Positions 39,461 to 49,093 of a DNA stretch of 64,000 bases are shown here, in pieces (the stretch's first letter is position 1; the number at the start of each line of letters is the position of its first letter). The notes under the pieces are model-generated. The model was not told the origin of the DNA. It saw only the letters and a list, made by a program, of their open reading frames with translations, and searched no databases. The position numbers and the translations under genes were made by a program. Source of the DNA: an uncultured Lachnoanaerobaculum sp. (GTDB taxonomy: Bacteria > Bacillota > Clostridia > Lachnospirales > Lachnospiraceae); the NCBI GenBank assembly GCA_946999385.1, contig CAMQCZ010000007.1, forward strand, positions 1 through 64,000. The letters are read 5' to 3'.

Positions 39461-40399
39461 TTAATCAAAAAATTTAAAATTTTCTATAAGTCTTTTAGCC
39501 TCTATGACCATTTCATCAATAATTTCTTTACAACTTTGTTTTTTCTTAATAAGCCCTGCTATCTGACCTGCCATAACTGTGCCATTTACTACATCACCCT
39601 CTATAACTGCCTTCCTTAATGTTCCAAGAGTTAAATATTCAAGCTCTTCAAAGCTTTTACCCTCCTGTTCGAGCTTTTTATATTCTCTTGTCATAGCATT
39701 TCTTATACTTCTTACAGGATGCCCATGACTTCTTCCTGTTACAGCACTATCTATATCCTTGGATGATATAAGCTTATTTTTATATTCATCATGACAAATA
39801 GATTCATCGCTGACAACAAATCTTGTTCCCATTTGAACTCCACAAGCACCAAGCATAAAAGCGGCAAGCATTCCTCTTGCATCTGCAATGCCACCGGCAG
39901 CTATAACCGGTATATTAACTGCATCACAAACCTGAGGAATCAAAGCCATAGTAGTTATTTCTCCTATATGTCCGCCTGATTCCGTTCCCTCGGCAACCAA
40001 AGCATCCACTCCTACTCTTTCCATACGGCGTGCAAGTGCTACACTTGCTATTACCGGAATGACCTTTATTCCTGCATCCTTCCACATCTTTATATATTTT
40101 TCAGGAGAGCCTGCACCGGTTGTTACAACCTTTACACCCTCGTCTACGACCAACTGTGCTATTTCATGAGCATATGGAGATAAAAGCATAATATTAACTC
40201 CGAACGGTTTATCCGTTAATGCCTTACACTTTTTTATTTCATTTGCAATTACTTCTCCCGGAGCATTTGCAGCACCTATAATACCCAAGCCTCCGGCATT
40301 ACTAACAGCCGCCGCAAGTCTTGCTTCTGCCACCCAAGCCATTCCGCCTTGAATAATCGGATATTCTATTCCTAAAATCTCTGTTATTCTAGTTTTCAT
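39461..40399 (-). CDS. fabK: Enoyl-ACP reductase II (FabK, FMN type)
   Basis: Flavin-dependent enoyl reductase that completes each elongation cycle and is naturally insensitive to triclosan. The 312 residues contain the FabK features YPIIQGGMAWVAEARLAAAVSNAGGLGIIG, the catalytic-site GTESGGHIGE, and the GVQMGTRFV phosphate loop. It sits between acpP and fabD, the standard place in Clostridia and streptococci. A related but more distant protein ends the operon at 31383-32531. Confidence 0.95.
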   Translation of the reverse strand: MKTRITEILGIEYPIIQGGMAWVAEARLAAAVSNAGGLGIIGAANAPGEVIANEIKKCKALTDKPFGVNIMLLSPYAHEIAQLVVDEGVKVVTTGAGSPEKYIKMWKDAGIKVIPVIASVALARRMERVGVDALVAEGTESGGHIGEITTMALIPQVCDAVNIPVIAAGGIADARGMLAAFMLGACGVQMGTRFVVSDESICHDEYKNKLISSKDIDSAVTGRSHGHPVRSIRNAMTREYKKLEQEGKSFEELEYLTLGTLRKAVIEGDVVNGTVMAGQIAGLIKKKQSCKEIIDEMVIEAKRLIENFKFFD

Positions 40400-40420
40400 T
40401 TATTTTTATCCACCTGTATA

Positions 40421-40654
40421 TTAAATTTCAACGCCTTTATTTTTTAAATATTTCACAACTCCACCAACAGTTGTTATAAGCTCCAAATCCTCTGTAGGTA
40501 TTTCTATGTCATATTCATCCTCAAATGCCATTACCATATTAAATAAATCTAATGAATCGGCACCCAAATCCTCTTTAAATTTTGAATTTTCATTAATATC
40601 TTCAACATTAACATTTAATTGTTCCGCTATAATTTCTTTAATTTTTTCGTTCAT
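40421..40654 (-). CDS. acpP: Acyl carrier protein
   Basis: Small acidic four-helix protein of 77 residues that carries the growing acyl chain on phosphopantetheine attached to Ser34 (GADSLDLFNM). Helix II, EDEYDIEIPTEDLE, is typical. It lies nine bases after fabH. Confidence 0.97.
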   Translation of the reverse strand: MNEKIKEIIAEQLNVNVEDINENSKFKEDLGADSLDLFNMVMAFEDEYDIEIPTEDLELITTVGGVVKYLKNKGVEI

Positions 40655-40663
40655 TTTTTTCTC

Positions 40664-41611
40664 CTAAATTTTAATTAACATAACTGCCCAAGTAAGTCCG
40701 GCACCAAAACCGGATAAAACAATCAAGTCATCTTTTTTTAATTTTTTATTTTGTATAAGCTCATCCAAAAGTAAAATAATACTTCCAGCTGAGGTATTAC
40801 CATATTCTGAAAGATTTGTAGGAAATTTTTCTATATTTTCATTCAATTTTTTTGCAACAGCCTCTATTATTCTTATATTAGCCTGATGCAAAATATACAT
40901 TTTTATGTCTTCCTTCGATATATTAGCCTTTTCCAATATATTTTCTATGGCAAGCGGCACTGTACGTACTGCAAATTTAAAAACCTCCTGACCATTCATT
41001 TTTATAAAAGGATAATCTCCCTTTGTAGCACAGGTAAGAGCGGATTTTTTACTACCATCACTAAAGATATCTGAAGCTATAATTCCTCTCTTTTCATTTG
41101 AAAATTCTTTTCCTAATATACAGGCACCGGCGGCATCTCCAAATAATACACAGGTTTCTCTATTTTCCCAATCTACTATCTTAGATAATGCATCTGCTCC
41201 TATAATAAGGGCATTTGCATATTTACCGAATCCAAGCATATCCTTGGCAATCTCTAAAGCATATAAAAATCCCGAACAAGCCGCACTGATATCAAAGGCT
41301 ACAGCCTTATCAGCTTTAATTTCAGCCTGAACACTACAGGCAATACTAGGAAAATTATTATCGGGTGTAGAAGTAGCTACTATTATCAAATCTATATCCC
41401 CTGCCTCTATATCCGATTTATCCAAAGCTCTCTTTGCAGCTTGTATACACAAATCACTAAGATTTTCATCTTTTTCCAATATATATCTTTTTTTAATACC
41501 CGTTCTTGAAAATATCCACTCATCTGATGTGTCTACCATACCCTCAAGGTCTACATTAGTTAAGCATTTTTTTGGCACTGCACTTGCACATTCTTTTAAT
41601 AATATATTCAT
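40664..41611 (-). CDS. fabH: 3-oxoacyl-ACP synthase III
   Basis: Starts fatty-acid synthesis by joining acetyl-CoA with malonyl-ACP. The catalytic residues are Cys112 (SAACSGFLYA), the His of ILHQAN, and the Asn of YGNTSAGSI. I start it at the ATG 41609-41611 (315 residues), four bases after GGAGG. A longer open frame to a TTG at 41641 would overlap the operator and is rejected. First gene of the operon, under a strong promoter with a FabT-like box. Confidence 0.96.
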   Translation of the reverse strand: MNILLKECASAVPKKCLTNVDLEGMVDTSDEWIFSRTGIKKRYILEKDENLSDLCIQAAKRALDKSDIEAGDIDLIIVATSTPDNNFPSIACSVQAEIKADKAVAFDISAACSGFLYALEIAKDMLGFGKYANALIIGADALSKIVDWENRETCVLFGDAAGACILGKEFSNEKRGIIASDIFSDGSKKSALTCATKGDYPFIKMNGQEVFKFAVRTVPLAIENILEKANISKEDIKMYILHQANIRIIEAVAKKLNENIEKFPTNLSEYGNTSAGSIILLLDELIQNKKLKKDDLIVLSGFGAGLTWAVMLIKI

Positions 41612-41627
41612 ATATCCTCCAAAAAAT

Positions 41628-41644
41628 ACTTTGATACTCAAACT
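41628..41644 (-). promoter_or_regulatory. FabT-like operator of the fatty-acid operon
   Basis: On the minus strand AGTTTGAGTATCAAAGT matches the FabT consensus ANTTTGATTATCAAATT at 15 of 17 positions (N counted). It begins immediately downstream of the -10 box, over the expected transcription start, a typical repressor position. A second partial half-site (CTTTGATA) lies in the promoter spacer. No fabT gene is in the window, so the regulator would be encoded elsewhere. Confidence 0.75.
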
Positions 41645-41673
41645 ATTTTAATATCAAAGCTTTAGCTTGTCAA
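41645..41673 (-). promoter_or_regulatory. Promoter of the fatty-acid operon
   Basis: Consensus -35 TTGACA (41668-41673), 17 bases, TAAAAT (41645-41650) on the minus strand, about 34 bases before fabH. It drives fabH to accDA and probably the NMO-like gene, about 10 kb. Confidence 0.85.
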
Positions 41674-41717
41674 CACCTTTATCACTTTAAAGTATTTTAA
41701 AATAATTTCATAAAAAA

Positions 41718-41745
41718 TTAGAAGATATAAGCTTATATCTTCTAA
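41718..41745 (-). terminator. Terminator of the LacI regulator gene
   Basis: A 28-base perfect palindrome (arms 41718-41731 and 41732-41745) is followed on the minus strand by TTTTTTATG. It separates the regulator from the fatty-acid promoter 45 bases further on. Confidence 0.88.
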
Positions 41746-41764
41746 TAACTATATAATAATATTC

Positions 41765-42739
41765 CTATCTGGTACTTTGCCTTAGCATTACCTCACAATT
41801 AATTTTTATTTCCATAGTTGTCATACTTCTACCCTTCATCATACTCACCAGCATCTTGGCAGACTCCATACCGGCAGTTTTATATGGAACATGTATAGTA
41901 GTAAGTGATGGATTTATAAGCTGTCCTATTTTTGTATCACCGACACCTGCTATTTGTACATCCTCAGGTATTCTAAGACCTAAGGCTTTTATATATTCCA
42001 TAACGCCTATTGCAAAATTGTCATTAGCACATATAAATGTATCTATATTATTTTTATCAAAAATTTCTTTACATAATTTTTTAGCTGAATCCATAGAAAG
42101 ATCTGAGATTTTAGATATTATATTCAGATTTTGATTATTTTCCAAGCTTGCAGCTACAAATCCCTCATAACGATTTTTTCCTATAGCCTTATATTTTTTA
42201 TTAGCCCCTATATAAGCTACATTTTCAGCTTTTTTTAAAAGCAGCTGCGATAAATCCTTCATAGCCTCATAATCATCAAAATATACACAAGCACAGGATT
42301 TTACCTGCTGTGCCAATATTACTACCGGAATCTTGCATTCCTTGATAAGCTTTTTATGCTCGGCGGTAATTACAGTTCCTATCAGGATTATACCGTCCAC
42401 ATTATAATTTACCAATGTCTTTAAATAAACCAATTCTTCATTTTCATTTACAGATGTATTGGTCAATAAAATTTTTTGACCGGTCTTAGCAATTTCTTCA
42501 CTAATCCCTTCAACCATTCTTGATATACTTTCCGAGCTGATTTTAGGCACTATAACGCCTATTATACCGGTTTTCTTGGTTCTAAGTGTCCTCGCCCATG
42601 AATTAGGCTCAAAATGTGTTTTTTCTATTATTTTTGAAATGAGCAATCTTTTTTCGCTACTGACATAACCTCCATTTAAATATCTGGATATTGTAGCCTT
42701 TGATACCCCTGCCATAGTTGCTATATCATTTATTGTCAT
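41765..42739 (-). CDS. LacI-family transcriptional regulator
   Basis: Repressor of 324 residues with an N-terminal helix-turn-helix (TINDIATMAGVSKATISRYLNG), the hinge helix, and a periplasmic-binding-protein-like sugar domain (TGIIGVIVPKISSE, FICANDNFAIGVMEYIK). The ligand is not recognisable. It lies between spoVG and the fatty-acid operon, all on the minus strand, but has its own terminator. Neighbouring carbohydrate genes (glgC/glgD and the hexuronate cluster about 7 kb away) are candidate targets; no operator was found. Confidence 0.92.
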   Translation of the reverse strand: MTINDIATMAGVSKATISRYLNGGYVSSEKRLLISKIIEKTHFEPNSWARTLRTKKTGIIGVIVPKISSESISRMVEGISEEIAKTGQKILLTNTSVNENEELVYLKTLVNYNVDGIILIGTVITAEHKKLIKECKIPVVILAQQVKSCACVYFDDYEAMKDLSQLLLKKAENVAYIGANKKYKAIGKNRYEGFVAASLENNQNLNIISKISDLSMDSAKKLCKEIFDKNNIDTFICANDNFAIGVMEYIKALGLRIPEDVQIAGVGDTKIGQLINPSLTTIHVPYKTAGMESAKMLVSMMKGRSMTTMEIKINCEVMLRQSTR

Positions 42740-42805
42740 TTTCTTTTTCTCCCCATACTAAAGTTTTTTACATACTCATAAATAAATTTAAAAAAAATGC
42801 GACAC

Positions 42806-42841
42806 AAGCTAGACTTACAAAATACATTGTAAATCTAGCTT
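42806..42841 (-). terminator. Terminator of spoVG
   Basis: Fifteen-base arms (42806-42820 and 42827-42841) with one mismatched or wobble position. A long T-run lies some ten bases beyond the stem on the minus strand. Confidence 0.75.
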
Positions 42842-42866
42842 ATATTATAATTTTATATTTTAGCAA

Positions 42867-43124
42867 CTATAAGGTAATCTCCCTATATTTATCAATAATT
42901 ACATCCTGAATCATATCTCTTGTATGTGTACTTATAGGATGTGCTACATCCCTATATTCACCGTCAGAAGACATTCTGCTTGGCATAGCTATAAATAATC
43001 CCTTTTCTCCCTCTATAAGCTTTATATCATGAACTACAAACTCATTGTCAATATTTATTGAAGCTATAGCCCTCATCCTACCTTCTCTTGAAACACATCT
43101 TATTCTTACATCAACTATTTTCAT
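42867..43124 (-). CDS. spoVG: SpoVG regulator
   Basis: Small RNA/DNA-binding regulator, 85 residues. It begins [23 protein letters not shown] and contains [23 protein letters not shown] and the C-terminal YRDVAHPI, the complete SpoVG signature. In Bacillus it affects septation in sporulation. It is also kept by non-sporulating Firmicutes, so it does not prove spore formation. It follows glgD by 15 bases in the same direction, so it is likely cotranscribed with the glycogen genes. Confidence 0.95.
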   Translation of the reverse strand: MKIVDVRIRCVSREGRMRAIASINIDNEFVVHDIKLIEGEKGLFIAMPSRMSSDGEYRDVAHPISTHTRDMIQDVIIDKYREITL

Positions 43125-43139
43125 ACTGTTTACCCCTTT

Positions 43140-44261
43140 TTATAAAACATATCTTTCATTTTTTTCTATTACAATCTTTATCTTATCAGGTTCTCCTATA
43201 TGAGTTGTATTAGCTCTTATTGTATCCCTGCTTTCAACGATACAATTTTCTATTACCGTATTATCACCTATATAAACATCATTAAGTATTATAGAATTTT
43301 TTATAATGGTATTATTTCCTATATATACTTTTTTAAATATAAGTGAATTTTCAACTTTTCCATTAATTATACATCCGCTTGAAATCAAACTGTTTTTTAT
43401 TTCCGCACCGACATTATATTTTGCAGGAGGTAAATCATCCACCTTTGAATATATATATGGATATTCATAGAAGAAATAATCTCTAACATCTTTTTTTAAA
43501 AAATCCATATTTGTTTTATAATAGGATTCAACAGAAGCTATATTATTCCAATATCCATCCAGCTTATAGGCATATATTCTTTTTATATTTTTATATCTTA
43601 TCACAACATCTCTTACAAAATCATATCTATCCTCATCTATACATTTTTCTATAAGCTCTATCAGTTGCCTTCTTCTCAAAATATAGATTCCACAAGATAT
43701 CTTATTGGCATCTGAAATTATAGGCTTTTCTTCAAATTCTATAACTCTTCCGTCATCATCCATTGTAATAAGTCCGAATCTGCTAAGATCGTCATCCTGA
43801 TTAACCCGTCTACAAACTACAGTTATATCAGCCTTTTTATTTATATGATATTCCAAAACCTTATTATAATCTAATTTATATACTCCATCACCTGCCACTA
43901 TGATAACATAGGGCTCGTGGGATTTTTTTAAAAAATTCAAATTTTGATATAGAGCATCTGCCGTTCCTCTGTACCAATCTGAATTGCTCGCAGTTATAGT
44001 TGGTGTAAATACAAAAAGTCCTCCCTGCTTTCTACCGAAGTCCCACCATTTTGATGAGCTTAAATGCTCATTTAATGATCTTGAATTATATTGTGTAAAG
44101 ACTGCAACCTTTTGTATGTGTGAATTACTCATATTACTAAGAGCAAAATCTATGCTCCTAAAGCTTCCTGCTATAGGCATAGCTGAAATAGCTCTTTTAT
44201 TTGATAACTCCTTCATCCTTTTTGAATTACCACCTGCTAGAATAATACCTACCGCTCTCAT
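43140..44261 (-). CDS. glgD: GlgD, ADP-glucose pyrophosphorylase partner subunit
   Basis: GlgC homologue of 373 residues that forms a heterotetramer with GlgC in Firmicutes and activates it. It has the nucleotidyltransferase fold ([41 protein letters not shown]) and a C-terminal left-handed beta helix of hexapeptide repeats. The GlgC-type [11 protein letters not shown] is altered to [11 protein letters not shown], consistent with a regulatory role. It overlaps glgC by four bases. Confidence 0.93.
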   Translation of the reverse strand: MRAVGIILAGGNSKRMKELSNKRAISAMPIAGSFRSIDFALSNMSNSHIQKVAVFTQYNSRSLNEHLSSSKWWDFGRKQGGLFVFTPTITASNSDWYRGTADALYQNLNFLKKSHEPYVIIVAGDGVYKLDYNKVLEYHINKKADITVVCRRVNQDDDLSRFGLITMDDDGRVIEFEEKPIISDANKISCGIYILRRRQLIELIEKCIDEDRYDFVRDVVIRYKNIKRIYAYKLDGYWNNIASVESYYKTNMDFLKKDVRDYFFYEYPYIYSKVDDLPPAKYNVGAEIKNSLISSGCIINGKVENSLIFKKVYIGNNTIIKNSIILNDVYIGDNTVIENCIVESRDTIRANTTHIGEPDKIKIVIEKNERYVL

Positions 44262-45535
44262 CTTCTGCCACCTGCCTTTATAATATATGAACCGCTTTCA
44301 AGCCTATTATTATCATAATTATCTACAAAGGTTTCTCCCATAACAGCTACATTTTTACCTATACTTACATTATCCGGTATAATAGTTCCTTCTCCTATCA
44401 CTGTTATTTCACAATTATAAACCTTTGTATCATATAAGCTATCTCTATATTCACCAACACCTATTTGAGTATTTTTCCCAATACTACTATATTCTGCAAT
44501 AATTGTCTTTTCTATGTAGGTATTTTCTCCAATAATACTTCCCTTCATAATAATGGAATCCTTTATAATTGCACCCTTTTCTATGGTAACACCGGCACCT
44601 ATTACAGAATTAATAACAGTTCCATAAATATTTGTACCCTCGCCTACAATACTTTTTTCTACTTTTGATTCCTCTGACAAATATTGTGGCGGAATAATAT
44701 CAGCCTTTGTAAATATTCTCCAATATTCTTCATATAAATTAAATTCAGGTATTAAATCTATAAGTTGCATATTTGCTTCCCAATAGGTTGAAATAGTTCC
44801 TACATCCTTCCAATAGCCATTATATTCATAAGCAAATACTCTACTTCCTTCTTTAGCATAAATATATGGTATAATATGCTTTCCAAAATCAAGCCCCGGC
44901 TCTGATGATAATTGTATTAAAGCTTCCTTTAGAACCTTCCAGTTAAAAATATAAATACCCATTGATACAAGATTACTGCTTGGATTTTCAGGTTTTTCTT
45001 CAAACTCCAAAATCTTATTATTTTCATCAGTTACTACGACTCCAAATCTTGAGGCTTCTTCTATAGGAACCGACATACAAGCTATAGTTACATCAGCCTT
45101 ATTTGCCTTATGATAATCAAGCATGACCTCATAATCCATTTTGTATATATGATCTCCCGATAATATAAGCACATAATCAGGATTATAGGATTCCATATAT
45201 TCAAAATTTTGATAAACTGCATTCGCAGTGCCCGTATACCAATCACTCCCCTTTGAATGTTCATATGGCGAAAGTATACTCACACCTCCAACATTTCTAT
45301 CCAAATCCCAAGGAATACCTATTCCTATGTGAGAATTAAGCCTAAGTGGTTGATACTGTGTTAAAACTCCTACTGTATCAATCCCGGAATTGATACAGTT
45401 GCTCAAAGGAAAGTCTATAATTCTATATTTCCCTCCAAATGAAACGGCAGGCTTTGCAACCTTTTGTGTTAAAACACCAAGTCTGCTTCCTTGTCCTCCG
45501 GCTAATAGCATAGCAATCATTTCTTTTTTAATCAT
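44258..45535 (-). CDS. glgC: Glucose-1-phosphate adenylyltransferase
   Basis: Makes ADP-glucose for glycogen synthesis. The 425 residues have the [30 protein letters not shown] start, GTANAVYQN, the catalytic [11 protein letters not shown] and the EFEEKP motif. A C-terminal beta helix follows. It is paired with glgD. The branching enzyme GlgB is 28 kb away and no glycogen synthase lies in the window. The promoter is at 45597-45625. Confidence 0.96.
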   Translation of the reverse strand: MIKKEMIAMLLAGGQGSRLGVLTQKVAKPAVSFGGKYRIIDFPLSNCINSGIDTVGVLTQYQPLRLNSHIGIGIPWDLDRNVGGVSILSPYEHSKGSDWYTGTANAVYQNFEYMESYNPDYVLILSGDHIYKMDYEVMLDYHKANKADVTIACMSVPIEEASRFGVVVTDENNKILEFEEKPENPSSNLVSMGIYIFNWKVLKEALIQLSSEPGLDFGKHIIPYIYAKEGSRVFAYEYNGYWKDVGTISTYWEANMQLIDLIPEFNLYEEYWRIFTKADIIPPQYLSEESKVEKSIVGEGTNIYGTVINSVIGAGVTIEKGAIIKDSIIMKGSIIGENTYIEKTIIAEYSSIGKNTQIGVGEYRDSLYDTKVYNCEITVIGEGTIIPDNVSIGKNVAVMGETFVDNYDNNRLESGSYIIKAGGRR

Positions 45536-45596
45536 ACTATCACCTCGCAGTAATAAAATAGCTAAATGTCAACGTCGTTATATTAATATATTTTTA

Positions 45597-45625
45597 ATTA
45601 TAGCATATTTTTTGGTGAAAGTGAA
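45597..45625 (-). promoter_or_regulatory. glgC promoter
   Basis: TTCACT (45620-45625), 17 bases, consensus TATAAT (45597-45602) on the minus strand, about 60 bases before the glgC ATG. The gap 45626-45738 is otherwise featureless AT-rich DNA. Confidence 0.7.
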
Positions 45626-45738
45626 CATTTTTTTGGCTTTTTATTATTTTTTGTTGTCTATTTTGAGAATATGTTTTTGATATAAAACAAAAAGTAACTT
45701 AATGCTTATAAATTTACTATAAAAAACTAAAACTAAAA

Positions 45739-45789
45739 AAGAGCTATAAAAATAATAGATAAATTGTATCTATTATTTTTATAGCTCTT
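45739..45789 (-). terminator. Terminator of the YesM/YesN-mgsA operon
   Basis: Perfect 23-base arms (45739-45761 and 45767-45789) around a five-base loop are followed on the minus strand by a T-run. It is the strongest terminator in the window. Confidence 0.92.
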
Positions 45790-45826
45790 ATATGCATCCT
45801 TTGATATTTAATTATCAAATAATATC

Positions 45827-46291
45827 CTACAAGCTGTCAGCTCTATTCTTAATATTTTCTACAAAATTTATAACATCATGATCATATTCCTTATCCATAA
45901 GACTTGAATTGATTAAAAAATCAGCACTTGCCTTATTATTGGCTATAGGAATATCATAGACCTGTGCTATTCTAAGAAGAGCCTTTACATCAGGATCATG
46001 AGGCTGTGCAGTTAAAGGATCGGAGAAAAAAATAACAAAATCTATTTTACCTTCTACAATTTTTGCTCCAATTTGCTGATCTCCACCAAGAGGCCCTGAA
46101 TTATAGCCTTTAACAGGTAAGCCTGTTCTATCTGTAATCATTCTGGCTGTTGTCCCTGTACCTGAAAGAAAATGCCTGCTAAGTATATCCTTGTTGACTT
46201 TGCACCATTGTATAATATCTTCTTTTTTTCCATCATGTGCAATTAATGCAATTTTCTTTTGCTTTCCAATTTTTAAAGTTATCTTATCCAT
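45827..46291 (-). CDS. mgsA: Methylglyoxal synthase
   Basis: Converts dihydroxyacetone phosphate to methylglyoxal and phosphate, a bypass that relieves sugar-phosphate overload. The 154 residues contain IALIAHDGKKEDI, the phosphate-binding SGTGTTA, the catalytic Asp71 in GPLGGDQQIG, His98 (TAQPHDPD) and Asp101. It follows the YesN-type regulator by eight bases, so it is probably in the same transcript. Confidence 0.95.
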   Translation of the reverse strand: MDKITLKIGKQKKIALIAHDGKKEDIIQWCKVNKDILSRHFLSGTGTTARMITDRTGLPVKGYNSGPLGGDQQIGAKIVEGKIDFVIFFSDPLTAQPHDPDVKALLRIAQVYDIPIANNKASADFLINSSLMDKEYDHDVINFVENIKNRADSL

Positions 46292-46299
46292 AATCCTCC

Positions 46300-47391
46300 T
46301 TATAATTTTAAAATCTCTTCACTCGGTGGATAACCGAATTTTGATTTAAATTTTTTGCTAAAATAAAATGTATCAATATAACCACAGCTTTTTGCAATTT
46401 CAGATATTTTAGTATTACTATTTTTTAATAATCTCCTGGCCCTTTCCAATCTATAATTATTCAAGGCTTGAATTATAGTATAGCCATGATTTTTTTTAAA
46501 TATTGAATTTAAATAGGAAGAGTTTTTATTTAAATTTTCTGCCATTTTTGAAACACAATAATCACTTTCATTAAAATGCTTTTCTATATCCTCAAAAATT
46601 GCCTTACAAAGATTTTGCTCATTTGTAGAACTTGTATTTAAGCTCATACAATCTATGGATAGATTTATCAAGATATTATTTAATTCATCAATATTTTGAA
46701 ATTTTTTTGATAAAATAAGGTCGTCAATATAATATGATAAAGTATTATTCTTTAATATATTATATTTAATATCCAGACTTGCAACTATCTCACGAATAAA
46801 TTTATATAAGCTTATATAATTATAATTTTCTATAATATCCTCAGTGTTATTAATAATATATTCCTTTATACCTTGTTTATCTGAATTATTAAAATATTTT
46901 GTACTTACCGCTCTAACCTCTGACATATCTCTGGCTTTTTCATTATAGTCTTTATCCTTAAAAAATACCAAAAGACTTTCCTTTACATCACATTTATAAA
47001 TATTATTTTTCAAATTATATATATGCAAAATACACTTATCTATAGCCCTTAAAAGCTCATCCTCTGCTAATGGCTTTGTTAAATAATCAAAAACTCCATA
47101 TCTCATAGCTTCTATAGCATAATCAAAATCATTATATCCTGAAATTATTATCGTCTTTGTATTTATCTTATTGTCATAAATATATTTGGCAACCTCCAGT
47201 CCTCCTACATTAATCATTCTTATATCCATAATTAATATATCAATATCATTTGATAATAAAATTTTAATAATATCTTCTCCATCCTCACAAAGAGCCATAA
47301 TTTCAATATTTGTTCTATTATCATTGATAACCTTAGCCAATCTTGCACGTATAAAATATTCATCATCAGCAATAACAGCTTTAATTTTCAT
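46300..47391 (-). CDS. YesN-type response regulator with AraC DNA-binding domain
   Basis: The N-terminal receiver (about 1-120) has acidic pocket residues near 9-11 (ADDE), phosphoacceptor Asp56 (LIMDIRM) and the conserved Lys in DYLTKPL. The middle part (about 130-255) is unassigned. The C-terminal 100 residues are an AraC-type double helix-turn-helix (CVSKMAENLNKNSSYLNSIFKKNHG, KISEIAKSCGYIDTFYFSKKFK). The ATG at 47389-47391, after AAGGAGCCTTATA, overlaps the kinase gene; the frame is open further upstream. Length is 363 residues. Confidence 0.92.
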   Translation of the reverse strand: MKIKAVIADDEYFIRARLAKVINDNRTNIEIMALCEDGEDIIKILLSNDIDILIMDIRMINVGGLEVAKYIYDNKINTKTIIISGYNDFDYAIEAMRYGVFDYLTKPLAEDELLRAIDKCILHIYNLKNNIYKCDVKESLLVFFKDKDYNEKARDMSEVRAVSTKYFNNSDKQGIKEYIINNTEDIIENYNYISLYKFIREIVASLDIKYNILKNNTLSYYIDDLILSKKFQNIDELNNILINLSIDCMSLNTSSTNEQNLCKAIFEDIEKHFNESDYCVSKMAENLNKNSSYLNSIFKKNHGYTIIQALNNYRLERARRLLKNSNTKISEIAKSCGYIDTFYFSKKFKSKFGYPPSEEILKL

Positions 47392-49093
47392 TATAAGGCT
47401 CCTTTCCAATCTTAAAGGCAACAATATTTTTATCGCATTCCTTTTCAAATGTCAGCCCGGTCTCTTCTCCATAATATATTTTTAACAATTGATTAATATG
47501 CTTCAGAGCAAAATGTTGATTCCTATAAGATTTATCTCTTAATATCTCCTTTATTTTTTCTATATCAAAGTCCATACCGTTATCTATAACACTTATTTTA
47601 ATAAAAGCTTCCTCTTCATCAATTTTTATTAAAATAATCCCCTTGTTTTTCAAAGCCTTGATACCATGATATATACTATTTTCTATAAGTGGTAAAAGTA
47701 TTAATTTAGGGCATAAAAACCTGTTTAATTTAGTATCACAAATAATTTCATAATCAAATTTATCATGATATCTTACCTTCATAATTTCCAAATAAGCTCT
47801 ACAAGTTTCAATCTCATCCTTTATAGCTACAAATGACCTTCCAAGACTTAAACAGCCACGATAAAACTTTGACAAATCCATAACAAGCTTTAATAAAGTT
47901 TCCTTCTCATTAAGACTTGCAAGTGCATAGATATTATCCAATGTATTATATAAAAAATGTGGTTTTATTTGCTCATTAATCCTATCAAGCTCCAATTTGT
48001 TTTTAATTTTTTCAATATTTAAAATCTTATTCTTCAAATCATTTTGTGCTATAATCATCCCATTAAAATCCTTAATCAAAAGATTCATCTCAGGCAAATC
48101 TGAAATATAATCAATTTTCTGCCAACGTCCTTCCTTTACAAGCTGTATATGCTTAATCAAGGCATATATAGGCTTCGTTATATTGATACTGACCTTTTTT
48201 GAAAATAGCAAAGCTACAATCAAATAAATTGCCGCAATAAATAAAAATACACTCGCTATACTAAGAGCAGGCTTTATCAATGAATATATAGGTATCACAT
48301 GCACAAGTCGCCAATTATTTTCCAAAAGACTGCACACATTGATAAAAGCATAGGGTGTAAATATATGCTTCCTGTCTGAATTTTTTAAGCTTGAAATTAT
48401 ATGATTTTTCAACTTATTCCTATTATCAAAGAAATTGGAACTGCTCAAAATATTATAATTTTCATCTAAAATCATATATAAGGATGCTTCATCACTGGTT
48501 ATTTCATAAATATTTTCAATGCTTTTTTCTGAAATGGCTATTTCTATATATCCAAATAAAGCTCCGCTCATATAATTATAACAAGGCTGTATATATGAAA
48601 AAACCGGTATCAGCTTATCTGTATTTATATCATATTTTTGACTTAGGATAAATCTTCCATTTCCTACTATTTCACCATCAAATTTACTTGCACAAAGCTT
48701 CCTTTCCGAGCTTATCAAAATATTATAAGCCTTATCATATATACTTATAGAATATATATATGGTGCAGGATATGTAAATTTATTAATTTCAAAACTCATT
48801 GCAGGCTTTTGAGTCGAAAAGCTGTCCCTGTCATTATAATAAATAGAAAATCCTCTTTGAACAGTTTTACTATTTAATAATAATCTCGTATAATGCTTTG
48901 TCGATGTAAAATACTGCTCCAATCTTCCGGAAATATGAGAGAGATTGATATCAGAAAACTCAAGCTGCTCATTAGTATAATAAAATACAAATATAGAAGA
49001 GCTTATTATAAATAATACACTCACTAAATATATTATCAAAGCTCTCAAGCGTGAAAATACTTCTAAATATATACTTTTCTTTTTTGACTTCAT
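47381..49093 (-). CDS. YesM-type sensor histidine kinase
   Basis: 570-residue membrane sensor. Membrane segments near 18-40 and 273-297 enclose a large extracytoplasmic domain likely of the Cache type. A HAMP-like region follows, then the phosphoacceptor His379 in NEQIKPHFLYNTLDN, and an HATPase_c domain (LPLIENSIYHGIKAL, VIDNGMDF). YesM/YesN pairs usually sense oligosaccharides and control carbohydrate uptake. No clear ribosome site precedes the ATG at 49091-49093. Confidence 0.92.
   Translation of the reverse strand: MKSKKKSIYLEVFSRLRALIIYLVSVLFIISSSIFVFYYTNEQLEFSDINLSHISGRLEQYFTSTKHYTRLLLNSKTVQRGFSIYYNDRDSFSTQKPAMSFEINKFTYPAPYIYSISIYDKAYNILISSERKLCASKFDGEIVGNGRFILSQKYDINTDKLIPVFSYIQPCYNYMSGALFGYIEIAISEKSIENIYEITSDEASLYMILDENYNILSSSNFFDNRNKLKNHIISSLKNSDRKHIFTPYAFINVCSLLENNWRLVHVIPIYSLIKPALSIASVFLFIAAIYLIVALLFSKKVSINITKPIYALIKHIQLVKEGRWQKIDYISDLPEMNLLIKDFNGMIIAQNDLKNKILNIEKIKNKLELDRINEQIKPHFLYNTLDNIYALASLNEKETLLKLVMDLSKFYRGCLSLGRSFVAIKDEIETCRAYLEIMKVRYHDKFDYEIICDTKLNRFLCPKLILLPLIENSIYHGIKALKNKGIILIKIDEEEAFIKISVIDNGMDFDIEKIKEILRDKSYRNQHFALKHINQLLKIYYGEETGLTFEKECDKNIVAFKIGKEPYNEN

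Noticed and set aside
41612..41641. Longer fabH start at 41641
   Set aside because: It would begin at TTG, add residues not found in the family, and run through the ribosome site and operator.
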